IMG/VR virus record: IMGVR_UViG_3300017783_000099
Coordinates: 1 to 34,023 of that record
DNA length: 34,023 bases
DNA from: a virus
Reading direction: 5' to 3' (one strand)
How positions within the stretch are numbered: the stretch's first letter is position 1; every line of letters starts with the position of its first letter. Below the pieces are notes generated by a model. It was not told the DNA's origin and ran no database searches. It was given only the letters and a program-made list of their open reading frames with translations. This document shows positions 14,548-22,451 of the stretch, piece after piece. The translations under genes were made by a program, and so were the position numbers.

Positions 14548-14604
14548 TTTACAAATTCTGTAAATTTACAAATTGGTAAAAAAAAATATTACAAAGTTTG
14601 TAAA
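14548..14604. repeat. Three imperfect palindromes, operator-like
   Basis: Three related sites lie in tandem: TTTACAAATTCTGTAAA (14548-14564), TTTACAAATTGGTAAA (14565-14580) and ATTACAAAGTTTGTAAA (14588-14604). Each has inverted TTACA/TGTAA-type arms; the third contains a perfect TTACAAA-G-TTTGTAA. They sit 30-90 bases before the scaffold promoter. The arrangement looks like binding sites for a dimeric regulator, though AT-rich DNA makes chance palindromes easier. Confidence 0.5.
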
Positions 14605-14636
14605 AATTTTAGACATATTATACCATAGTTTAACCC

Positions 14637-14678
14637 TTGTAATAAATTTGCATAATCTAAATATTATTCATAAGTTTG
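14637..14678 (+). promoter_or_regulatory. Late promoter before scaffold and capsid genes
   Basis: TTGTAATAAATTTG (14637-14650) ends in a TTG that lies 20 bases before TAAGTTTG (14671-14678), a full match to the Bacteroidota -7 box. The first 36 bases repeat the element before the portal gene. A transcript would begin about 10-12 bases before the ATG at 14697. This is the best-formed copy of the family and drives the scaffold and capsid genes. Confidence 0.75.
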
Positions 14679-14696
14679 TAATCGAAAATAACCACC

Positions 14697-15884
14697 ATGC
14701 CAGAAGAAACTAAGAATCCGTTTACCATCGGTAATCCTTTTACTATTCAATTAGAAGACGGAGAGGAAGATACACCGAAAACAGAACTGGAAGATATATC
14801 CTCAGAAGAATTAGAAAAAAATCTTGAAGAGGACAAGAAAGAAAGAGAAACTTCAAATAAGAAATCTTCTCCTTCCGTAGAAACAGAAGAAGAAGAAGAT
14901 GATGATGATGGAGAAGCAACTCCTATATCTAAAGAAGTTGAAATAGAGGATATCCTCGATAGGCCAGTTGCTTTTGATGATGAAGAATCTAAAGAATCAA
15001 AAGAAAAAGTAGAGGAAGCCTTATCTTCAAAAGATGCTTTCTTTGATTATCAAGCGGCAGCTGAACAATTAATCTCTACAGGATTTTGGGAGGATTTTGA
15101 AGGAAGAAATGAACTTGAAATAGATAAGGATGCATTTGAGCAACTATCTAAGCAACAAGATGAGTGGAAAAAACAGAATTTAGGTAGTTCTTTTTACAAT
15201 AGCCTTCACCCTGCAGAAAGAGAATATCTCGAGTTTAAAAAATTAGGAGGCGATTTAGATACCTACTATAAATCTAAAACTCAAGTTGACAGAGTTAATA
15301 ATCTTGATTTAGACTCTGAACAAGGAAAATTAAGTGCCATCTATACCTACTATAAAAACTTTGTAGGTTGGGATGACAATAAAATAAATAAGTATCTTGG
15401 TAAATTAGATGCCAATGACTTAGAAGAAGAAGCTAGTACGGCTGTATCGCATGTGCAATCTCATGTTCAAAGAGAACATGCACAGATGATGGAAAAGCAA
15501 AAGGTAAAAGCAGAGCAACGAGATAAAGCTATCTCAAGCTATAAAAAGAATGTACGTGGCGTTCTTAAGAATCAGAAGATTAATGACAGGCAAGCTAGAC
15601 AAGTAGTCAAGAGCCTAACTGACATTGACCCAAAAACTGGTTTTACGGCAGTAGATGAAGCGTATGTGTCATTTAGAAATGACCCTGAGCGTTCAGTTTT
15701 ACTATATAGGTTTCTTTCAGACCCAGAGTCATTTATTAAAGAAGTATCATCTGATAAACAACAGGAGGAAAGAAAGAAACTATTTTTTGAATTAAAGAAA
15801 AAGGGAAGTACTAATGAAAAGAAAGACTTCTCTTTTAAAGCTACAAAGGATAAACAAACTCGTAATCCTTTTACTAATAAATAA
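14697..15884 (+). CDS. Probable capsid scaffolding protein
   Basis: A 395-residue acidic protein between the portal and the major capsid gene. The first 100 residues are dominated by Glu, Asp, Ser and Lys (for example a run of Asp/Glu around 60-72). The rest is helical and charged, with coiled-coil-like segments (HAQMMEKQKVKAEQRDKA), and the C-terminus is basic. Position, acidity and high helix content are the usual features of scaffolding proteins, which fill the prohead and leave before or during packaging. The N-terminus contains NPFTIGNPFTIQ and the C-terminus ends in TRNPFTNK, so an NPFT motif occurs at both ends. No protease motif is seen. Confidence 0.7.
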   Translation: MPEETKNPFTIGNPFTIQLEDGEEDTPKTELEDISSEELEKNLEEDKKERETSNKKSSPSVETEEEEDDDDGEATPISKEVEIEDILDRPVAFDDEESKESKEKVEEALSSKDAFFDYQAAAEQLISTGFWEDFEGRNELEIDKDAFEQLSKQQDEWKKQNLGSSFYNSLHPAEREYLEFKKLGGDLDTYYKSKTQVDRVNNLDLDSEQGKLSAIYTYYKNFVGWDDNKINKYLGKLDANDLEEEASTAVSHVQSHVQREHAQMMEKQKVKAEQRDKAISSYKKNVRGVLKNQKINDRQARQVVKSLTDIDPKTGFTAVDEAYVSFRNDPERSVLLYRFLSDPESFIKEVSSDKQQEERKKLFFELKKKGSTNEKKDFSFKATKDKQTRNPFTNK

Positions 15885-15909
15885 ATATTAAACACACAAT
15901 CGAGTAAAA

Positions 15910-17580
15910 ATGGGAAAAGAAAATTTTAACGGACAATTTATTGGAGCCAATTTTAATGACTCCACTGTGATTGGGGTTACTAATAAAAGTGACATCCAAT
16001 CTCAATTTGGGTATATTGACTCAGTTGCTTTAAAGGCAGCTGATTATGTAGATGACAGAACATCTTTAGGGATGCTTGAGCTTTTTGAAAATGCTCGCAT
16101 CGTAAACGTTCCTTTTATTAAGGATGCGTTGAAGAACTCTGATAAAATCTACGTTAATGGTATTAGAGGAAGTTTCGACTACGAAATCGCAATGGATATT
16201 GAAAAGCCTTGCGTTGTACAAAACGTAGAAGAAGGTGATTTCTTAGGTGTTGATGGTTCATTCTTCGACATTAAACTATCTCACCCCTTCTCTCCTGGTG
16301 ATATCCTTACTTACGACCCAGTAGATGGTGAGCAAGTCATTGTTATCGAAGATTCAGAAGTTGTTGACGAGGGTGACGGTTACGTTCACACTGTACAGCT
16401 TGTAACAAGAGACAGAAGCAAGTACTTCCCTTCTTCTAAGTTGAAGCCAGGTACTGAGTATGTTAAAATTGACCACATCGCTGGTGAGTTTGATACTCAA
16501 TACTCTGCTCCTAACATGATGGGACTTGGTAAAAACTCTGTTAAACTTCAGTATACGCTAGGTGACTACCGTGCAGTACAAGTTGGATACTCTGCTTACG
16601 CAGACGTTCTTACTGTAAACGGAAAAGAAGCTTCTCACTTAACTGATAGATTGCAGAAAATGCAAGACAAACTTGGAGGAGACCACTTCTTCGTAGGACA
16701 AATTAATCCTGGTACAGGCCGTCTTGTCAAAAACACAGTAAGAGTACAACCTATCATGGAAGCTCTTGCAATGGCTGAGTTGATGAAACTTACTGCAATG
16801 GGTATGATGTTTGACCGAGGTGCTACCATCACTGGTATCAATGGTTCTAAGTTAGTCAACGAAGGACTTTACCACCAGTTACGTAGAGGTCACAGATTCA
16901 TCTACAAAAACGTAAGCGAATTACGTCAGTTGATTCAACGTGCTGCTGAGATTATCTATCACGGTACATCTATCCAAATCCACGACAGAAAATTAGTTTT
17001 CAAGGCTGGATTCCACGCACACAACTTGGTTCGTGAGCTATTCAAAGAAGAGTTCAAGAACACTACTCCAGTACATATCGACCAAGATGCTCTTCCAGTG
17101 AAGATTCTTTCTGGTAGCGATAGATACAATTTAACTTACGCTTCTTATGCTATTGGTGAGGCATTCCTAAACGGAATCGGTCACGTAAGAGTTGAGCACG
17201 ACCCATCTCTTGACTATGATAGCTTCGGAGATTACATTAGCCGAGGATACTCTGCAGGTCTTTCTAAGAGAGCTTACACATTAGTAATGTATGATATCTC
17301 TGACCCAATGTACTCTAACGTACTTGACCGCAGCGTAATGCCAAAAGGAGTTGAGATTGACAACAAATCTAAAGGTACTAGCAATATGTATATTGTTAAG
17401 CCTAAGAATGTGCCTGATTTCTCTTATGGTTCTACTAACGGACCTGTATTCGAATCAGGATTCAACTACTCACGACCACAACCTGGTAGAGAGTTCACCG
17501 CTATGTCTTCCATGTCAGCATGGATTCCAGACAAGTCTAGAGTTGTAATGATTGAGAAACTCGAAACTAACGAGTTTTAA
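15910..17580 (+). CDS. Probable major capsid protein
   Basis: A 556-residue soluble protein after the scaffold gene, followed at once by a strong terminator. Compared with its neighbours the codon use is shifted to C-ending codons (TTC, TAC, AAC) and CGT, which suggests high expression, as expected for a shell protein. The sequence is a mixed alpha/beta fold without transmembrane segments or catalytic motifs. It has long beta-rich stretches such as VNGIRGSFDYEIAMDIEKP and helical ones such as IMEALAMAELMKLTAMGMMF. Assignment rests on gene order, abundance signals and size; I recognise no specific family motif. Confidence 0.75.
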   Translation: MGKENFNGQFIGANFNDSTVIGVTNKSDIQSQFGYIDSVALKAADYVDDRTSLGMLELFENARIVNVPFIKDALKNSDKIYVNGIRGSFDYEIAMDIEKPCVVQNVEEGDFLGVDGSFFDIKLSHPFSPGDILTYDPVDGEQVIVIEDSEVVDEGDGYVHTVQLVTRDRSKYFPSSKLKPGTEYVKIDHIAGEFDTQYSAPNMMGLGKNSVKLQYTLGDYRAVQVGYSAYADVLTVNGKEASHLTDRLQKMQDKLGGDHFFVGQINPGTGRLVKNTVRVQPIMEALAMAELMKLTAMGMMFDRGATITGINGSKLVNEGLYHQLRRGHRFIYKNVSELRQLIQRAAEIIYHGTSIQIHDRKLVFKAGFHAHNLVRELFKEEFKNTTPVHIDQDALPVKILSGSDRYNLTYASYAIGEAFLNGIGHVRVEHDPSLDYDSFGDYISRGYSAGLSKRAYTLVMYDISDPMYSNVLDRSVMPKGVEIDNKSKGTSNMYIVKPKNVPDFSYGSTNGPVFESGFNYSRPQPGREFTAMSSMSAWIPDKSRVVMIEKLETNEF

Positions 17581-17591
17581 TATAACCTTTT

Positions 17592-17621
17592 TTTAATGGG
17601 GGGATTTATTCCCCCCTTAAA
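17592..17621 (+). terminator. Intrinsic terminator after the capsid gene
   Basis: Six G (17598-17603), a seven-base loop (ATTTATT) and six C (17611-17616) form a perfect hairpin, extended by flanking A/T pairs (TTAA on both sides with one bulge). It starts 17 bases after the capsid stop. The T-rich stretch is mainly upstream, so it could act in either direction or mainly protect the 3' end of the capsid message. Confidence 0.7.
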
Positions 17622-17631
17622 TACTTGAAAC

Positions 17632-17868
17632 ATGCGATACGGTAAAAGAAAAATGAGAGATGGTGAGAAGAAGATGATGAAGACCATAACATCAAACGAC
17701 CCTTCAATTACAAGGTTTCAGAAGACTGTAACAAACAAACCTGACTCAGAGAAGAGTGAGAAGAAGATGAAGAAGACCGTAACGCAAATGGGGTCTGGTG
17801 GCAAGATGGATTTTGGCATTATTGATGCAAAAGCTAAAGCAAGGTCTGCTTTTTCAGGTTGTAACTAA
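17632..17868 (+). CDS. Hypothetical 78-residue basic protein
   Basis: A Lys-rich small protein starting MRYGKRKMRDGEKKMMKTIT. It contains two similar segments: KKMMKTITSNDPSITRFQKT and KKMKKTVTQMGSGGKMDF. A short internal duplication therefore seems likely. It follows the capsid terminator without a promoter of its own that I can see, so it is probably made from read-through at a lower level. The high charge would suit a head-associated DNA-binding protein, but this is inference. No family is recognised. Confidence 0.6.
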   Translation: MRYGKRKMRDGEKKMMKTITSNDPSITRFQKTVTNKPDSEKSEKKMKKTVTQMGSGGKMDFGIIDAKAKARSAFSGCN

Positions 17869-17880
17869 AAAATAATAATT

Positions 17881-18219
17881 ATGCCTAATTATAGAAATAT
17901 GTACGAAATGGGAGGCAGACCCATGCAAAAAGGCCCTATGCCCAGAGGAGGACAAGGACAAGGACAGCAAAAAACTATGTCGCCTCAAGAAATGTTCAAT
18001 AAAATTGTTGAAAAACTCATGCAAGAGGAGGGCATGTCTAGAGAGGCTGCCGAACAAGCTGCAAACGAGCTGATGTCAAAACAAAAGCTTTCAGCACAAA
18101 AAATGAAAGACGGAGGCAAAACAAAAAAGAAAAGAAAAAAGAAGAAGTCTACTCCTAAATATAAGGATGGAGGCACTACTTTTGGAGTTCAAAACAGAGG
18201 TCGGTCACCTTTCTCCTAA
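17881..18219 (+). CDS. Hypothetical 112-residue basic protein with Gly/Met-rich start
   Basis: The N-terminus is Gly-, Met- and Pro-rich (MGGRPMQKGPMPRGGQGQGQ). The middle is a helix with alternating Glu and Ala (EMFNKIVEKLMQEEGMS then REAAEQAANELM), and the C-terminal part is very basic (GGKTKKKRKKKKSTPKYKDG). The repeated KMKDGGK and KYKDGG segments recall the KKGG segments of the leftward gene at 262-582. The pattern of helix plus basic tail fits a nucleic-acid-binding or head-associated protein, but no family is known to me. It lies between the capsid gene and the probable neck genes. Confidence 0.6.
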   Translation: MPNYRNMYEMGGRPMQKGPMPRGGQGQGQQKTMSPQEMFNKIVEKLMQEEGMSREAAEQAANELMSKQKLSAQKMKDGGKTKKKRKKKKSTPKYKDGGTTFGVQNRGRSPFS

Positions 18220-18254
18220 GAAAGACCATCTAAAACCACTTAAAACAACCAATT

Positions 18255-19166
18255 ATGTATTCAGAATGCTTTGAAATAGTCAAAGGTAGAGTGTATCGTA
18301 TTGTAGAAAAAATAGACGATTCAACTCCAGGAGGATTAAGAGATATCAATAGATATAAAATGGTGTCATACACCGCTGAACCAGCAAGATGCTTGTACAT
18401 CGGAAGCCCTGAAACAGGAAGATATGATACTGGATTTGATGAGAACTCAGTTGAGTTTGCAGGAAAATCTAGCTCTGAATCCTCAAAAGTTATAAAAGAA
18501 AGAAAGGACCTTGCTGCTTGGTTTGAAAGAAAGAAAGAAAATTATTTCAAGACCAATCCTACAGCTACCGAAAATGATTTTATAGCTTCAGATAGTTGTG
18601 GTATCGATTTATCTCACAATGTGATTATTGATACAAACGATATGGACCAATACTTTAAGCTTTATATGGCTTATAGAGGAGGGCAACTTACTCCACACTG
18701 TGACCAAAGTAACCCAAGATATAACGGGTCTTTGTATTCAGTAGTAGATACTACTCAAAGTGCAGAGGACCAAACTACAGCATCTGAAAAGAAATTAGAA
18801 GTAATGACTTGGTTTGGAAACTTACACAAGAAAGATTCTGACAGGTTGAAGCAATACTTACAGTATGTAGGAGCTTTACGAAGAGGTCAGAGTGCAACAA
18901 AAGGTGTGATGCTTTCACTCTTAGAAAAATGGATTGCAGACTCTAGAAACTTAGAATATATCCTAGAGACAATCAAAGAAACTGATTACGAAGAAATCTT
19001 GATTAAGAATAGAATTAACGATTTCGTAAAAAGAAGAAAAATTATTAAAGAAGACGGAACCTATTATATAGACGGTGAAAAGTTAGGAAGAACTGTTAAT
19101 CAAGCTTATGTTACTTTAACTAAGGTTGGAAACGAAGAACTCCTAGAGAAACTTCAACTTGACTGA
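18255..19166 (+). CDS. Hypothetical 303-residue virion-region protein
   Basis: A soluble mixed protein of unknown family. It has a beta-rich first part (VKGRVYRIVEKIDD, ARCLYIGSPE), a polar middle, and a helical C-terminal third (KDSDRLKQYLQYVGALRRGQ, then LLEKWIADSRNLEYILETI and NDFVKRRKIIKEDG). Position between the capsid group and the next neck-like gene suggests a head-tail connector or structural role. It shares a one-base TGATG overlap with the gene at 19166, so the two are probably made in fixed ratio. No catalytic motif was seen. Confidence 0.6.
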   Translation: MYSECFEIVKGRVYRIVEKIDDSTPGGLRDINRYKMVSYTAEPARCLYIGSPETGRYDTGFDENSVEFAGKSSSESSKVIKERKDLAAWFERKKENYFKTNPTATENDFIASDSCGIDLSHNVIIDTNDMDQYFKLYMAYRGGQLTPHCDQSNPRYNGSLYSVVDTTQSAEDQTTASEKKLEVMTWFGNLHKKDSDRLKQYLQYVGALRRGQSATKGVMLSLLEKWIADSRNLEYILETIKETDYEEILIKNRINDFVKRRKIIKEDGTYYIDGEKLGRTVNQAYVTLTKVGNEELLEKLQLD

Positions 19167-19834
19167 TGGATATACAAGAAGCATACTTAAGATTTTTAAC
19201 TAAAGTAAATAAGAATTTAAGTTCTAACAATATAACTGCTTCTAAAGACAGGTTCGTTCTTCTTTATAATGAAGAGCAGATAAGACGGGTAGAGTACATT
19301 CTTCAAAATAAGAATGATGATGAGATTAGAGAGATTAACACCTTTCTTGTCCAAAATAACGACTTACCCCAAACATCACAGATAGATGACAAGGCGATAG
19401 TAGCACTGCCAGAAGATTACCTAGACCTTTCTAGTGCTTATGCTTATGCAAAGTCAGCCGAGTGCGAAGGCATTCGATTGAGTCTTTTTGAAATAAAAGA
19501 CTTTGACTCTGAAAGCTATATATTTGACCCAAACAACGGTCCCTCTCTCGAGTGGAGAGAAGCTCCTTTCTATGTCGGAGCAACCGCCTTGAACATTATT
19601 ACAGACAACTTTGAAATAGAGCGAGTACATTTATCGTATTATAGATACCCACGACCAGTTGATATAGCGGGGTACATAAACATAAATGGAAATGCTTCTA
19701 CAGATATAGATACCGAAGGTGACGATGCTTTTAGCAATAAAGTAATTTCGATGTGCGCAGAGTCATTCTTCAGGAACTATGGGGATGCCAATTCAACTGG
19801 TATCCAAAGGGATAGGATTATTAACAATATTTAA
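19166..19834 (+). CDS. Probable head-tail connector (neck) protein
   Basis: A 222-residue protein with a helical N-terminus (IQEAYLRFLTKVNKNLSSNN) and a mixed body with VALPEDYLDLSSAYAYAKSA, and LSYYRYPRPVDI. It closes with a helix (NKVISMCAESFFRNYGDA). The sequence of LPEDY, then a beta region, then YYRxP and a late helix resembles head-completion or connector proteins of other Bacteroidota phages, where a similar gene follows the capsid group. The later gene at 32863 has a comparable general layout, so the two may be distant relatives. The call is based on position and pattern, not on a named family. Confidence 0.5.
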   Translation: MDIQEAYLRFLTKVNKNLSSNNITASKDRFVLLYNEEQIRRVEYILQNKNDDEIREINTFLVQNNDLPQTSQIDDKAIVALPEDYLDLSSAYAYAKSAECEGIRLSLFEIKDFDSESYIFDPNNGPSLEWREAPFYVGATALNIITDNFEIERVHLSYYRYPRPVDIAGYININGNASTDIDTEGDDAFSNKVISMCAESFFRNYGDANSTGIQRDRIINNI

Positions 19835-19856
19835 ATTTTAACTAAAACTCGAAATT

Positions 19857-22301
19857 ATGAATTCACGTTCTCACAATTCAGCGTATTCACGCTTGATGGT
19901 TCTCTCAGAATTGGGAGGCCAATCCGTCAAAACAGGTGGCGGCTCACTAACCCTCGCTAATGGGCAGGTTGGTTTATTTAGAATGGCTGCTAAGACTGCT
20001 CAAGGTCCAGCCGCAGTAGGAAGCCTTGATGGCTATGGAGCAAAAGAAATGTTCCAAATTCAAGTTGGTACAGGTCGTACACAGGAAGCTGGTGGAATGA
20101 CTAACAAGAACTTCGCAACAATTCCTTTCACTAGAGAGGATATTCTCGATGTGACTGTTGACACAGCTAAAGCTCCTGTATATTCTTCTGTAACTTTAGG
20201 TTACAATGGTACCTCTGGTACTGGCATTTCGTTAAAAGAAAACGAAGCTACTACAGTTTCATTGAAACTATTCGGTGAGCAACTTTCTTACCTCGGTTTC
20301 CGAGATGGAGTTGCTAATATGGAATTCAGTGTATTCTCAGGTTCTCCTGATGCTTGTGATAACTGTCTTAATCCATGCGCTACTACTTCTTGTACTTCTA
20401 TTGTAAGAGACCTAGTTGACAACATCAGAAATTACGAGCTTCGTGCTGGTTCTGATGCTGGAACAGGTGCTTCTGTAAAAGTAGGTGACTTAGTAGACGT
20501 TATCGGTACTTACTCTTGTACTCCTGAATTAGTAGCTTCTGGTACTACTGTTAAGTATAGCCTCACATTAGAAGATGAGGGTACTGGCGAAGCATTAGCT
20601 GCAGTTCAATCTTGGACTAACCAGGATGCTAACTTGGGAGGTGCAACTCCAGCTAACAATGTAGCTGTAGAAAGACTTTCTAGAGAAGGTATCACTTCTG
20701 TTTACCAAATTGTTTCAACAGCAGCTCCTTCTGCAGCTTTCCAAGCACCTACTAGCGTACTCATTGATGAGTCGGGAGACGAAAGAGAAGTTCGAGTTCT
20801 TGAAGATTGCGAAACATGCCCTGCAGGCTTTACTCAAGTTGGTGGAGGTTTCCATTATAAAATTGTAGTTGCTAATGATGCGTTATCAGCAGCTGCTATT
20901 GTAACAGCAATCGATGCTATGACAGGTGTTTCAGGCACAGTAGTTAGAAATGCAGGAAGAGCAGATGGTCCAATCGGAACAGAAACTATGATTGCTACTC
21001 TAACTACAGAGGTTCCATTAGAAGGTGCTTCTGGTGTTGGTCTTGTTGCATCAGTTGTTGCTGCTGCCGCAGATGCCGCAGAACTTGAAATATCTGAAAT
21101 TCCTGAGCAAGATGCTATCTGTGTTGGAGATGCTGACTATGCAGCTACAACTGCTTGGGTTACAGGTGAAACTTGTAATATCTTCTCAAAAACAATTGAG
21201 CTTGATGTAGACTTAGATTGTGGGCCTTTCGCTACACCAGCGGCCAAAACTACTGCTGCAAATGCCAAACTAGCTGAACTACAAGCTATCTATACTGATT
21301 TAAGTGTAACTCTTAACGCTGCTAATATCGGAGATTGTAGAGCACGTTTTGACGGAGTATTGACTTCAGAACCAGTATGTGATGGTTGTGATGTTGAAGA
21401 GCCAATTTACCCAGCTATGCCAGATGACTATGAGTTCTCTGCTTGGTCTGAAAGAACTGTAGGTGCATCTGAAATCACTTCGTTCTCTATTGCAAACGGT
21501 ACTCTTTCTGTAAATGCTTCTGACGGAGGCTCAGCAGGTGCTGAAACTTTAACTCAAGGCTCTTCTGCAGCATTTGTTTCTACAAGTGGTAGCGGTACAG
21601 GAGCAGTTGTAAAAGTTGAGCTTGATGCTGCGAGTAATACTGTAACATCTGTAGCTCTATCAGACGGAGGAACAGGTTATGCAGTAGGAGATACTATTAC
21701 TATTAACATTGCTTTAGCACCATTTGCTACAACTTCAACAGGTACAATCACTCTTACTATCACAGGTATCGGTGGGGCGTTCCCAGATGATTGCGAATGT
21801 GGTATCAAATTCGTTGCTAAGAACGCATTCTTGTGTCCTCCAGCAATGCTTGCAGAGCAGATTGGAACTTTCACTCCTAAAGGAGTTAAAATCCAAGTTT
21901 CTGGTGGTGAAGCTCCTTCAGTACTCCAAGAGGGTTACCAATATGTAACTACTCCATTCCGTGTAACTCGTCACGAAAGAGACTTTGACGGAACTGGTTG
22001 GGGTATTAATTACAAGAACCAGGAGAGAGCTTCTGCTGAGTACTTCGCTGGAATTTCTCCACGAATGAGCTACGCTGAAGGTTACCTAAGTGGATTCGAA
22101 ACTAAACTTGAGCCTTGTTTACAATATGACAAGTTCACAGTTAAGTTGAGAAGAAACAACTATGCTGGAACCGCAAGCCGCAGAATGGCTGAGGAAATCA
22201 GATACGTATTCTTGATTCCTCAAGGTGCTCAGTGTGCATACAAAGACTTCCTTGAAGGTCTAGGTGGTGTCACTGAATGTCCTGATGTAGCAGGAGTCTA
22301 A
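19857..22301 (+). CDS. Large abundant structural protein, 814 residues
   Basis: Codon use is shifted towards C-ending and GC-richer codons, as in the capsid gene, and a strong terminator follows. That suggests a protein made in large amounts, such as a tail tube, tail shell or head decoration protein. The N- and C-terminal parts look like a conserved beta-rich frame (LKLFGEQLSYLGF; AEEIRYVFLIPQGAQC). The middle is Ala/Thr/Ser-rich with paired Cys (CDNCLNPC, CETCPAG, CDGCDVEEP). Near residues 560-630 lies a GTGAVVKVELDA...VTSVALSDGGTGYAVGD unit, a beta-rich insert I recall from other phage structural proteins. The precise role is not identifiable by eye. Confidence 0.6.
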   Translation: MNSRSHNSAYSRLMVLSELGGQSVKTGGGSLTLANGQVGLFRMAAKTAQGPAAVGSLDGYGAKEMFQIQVGTGRTQEAGGMTNKNFATIPFTREDILDVTVDTAKAPVYSSVTLGYNGTSGTGISLKENEATTVSLKLFGEQLSYLGFRDGVANMEFSVFSGSPDACDNCLNPCATTSCTSIVRDLVDNIRNYELRAGSDAGTGASVKVGDLVDVIGTYSCTPELVASGTTVKYSLTLEDEGTGEALAAVQSWTNQDANLGGATPANNVAVERLSREGITSVYQIVSTAAPSAAFQAPTSVLIDESGDEREVRVLEDCETCPAGFTQVGGGFHYKIVVANDALSAAAIVTAIDAMTGVSGTVVRNAGRADGPIGTETMIATLTTEVPLEGASGVGLVASVVAAAADAAELEISEIPEQDAICVGDADYAATTAWVTGETCNIFSKTIELDVDLDCGPFATPAAKTTAANAKLAELQAIYTDLSVTLNAANIGDCRARFDGVLTSEPVCDGCDVEEPIYPAMPDDYEFSAWSERTVGASEITSFSIANGTLSVNASDGGSAGAETLTQGSSAAFVSTSGSGTGAVVKVELDAASNTVTSVALSDGGTGYAVGDTITINIALAPFATTSTGTITLTITGIGGAFPDDCECGIKFVAKNAFLCPPAMLAEQIGTFTPKGVKIQVSGGEAPSVLQEGYQYVTTPFRVTRHERDFDGTGWGINYKNQERASAEYFAGISPRMSYAEGYLSGFETKLEPCLQYDKFTVKLRRNNYAGTASRRMAEEIRYVFLIPQGAQCAYKDFLEGLGGVTECPDVAGV

Positions 22302-22323
22302 TCGACTGATTCATTAACCTAAG

Positions 22324-22351
22324 AAGGGGGAGGGTATCCTCCCCCTTTTTT
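22324..22351 (+). terminator. Intrinsic terminator after the 814-residue gene
   Basis: AAGGGGGAGG (22324-22333), a GTAT loop and CCTCCCCCTT (22338-22347) form a 10-bp stem with a perfect inverted repeat, followed by a T run to 22351. This is the clearest rho-independent terminator in the window and ends the message of the abundant structural gene. Confidence 0.9.
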
Positions 22352-22364
22352 ATAATATATTATC

Positions 22365-22451
22365 ATGGCTAGTAATCCAGGACTATCAAAATTTTTTGAA
22401 AGAATGCGTGAACTCGCAGAGAGTATCAAGCAACAAAATAATGGGCAATGA
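22365..22451 (+). CDS. 28-residue small gene between terminator and fibre gene
   Basis: The frame from ATG at 22365 to TGA at 22449-22451 encodes MASNPGLSKFFERMRELAES followed by IKQQNNGQ, a single short amphipathic helix with a polar tail. Its stop overlaps the ATG of the next gene (ATGA at 22448-22451), the same coupling used throughout this genome, which is the main argument that it is translated. It may serve as a leader that couples translation into the fibre gene, or be a tiny structural peptide. No family is known. Confidence 0.5.
   Translation: MASNPGLSKFFERMRELAESIKQQNNGQ

Noticed and set aside
14588-14608. Terminator after the portal gene
   Set aside because: The palindrome is made almost only of A/T pairs and is one of three similar sites, so an operator reading fits better than a stable hairpin.
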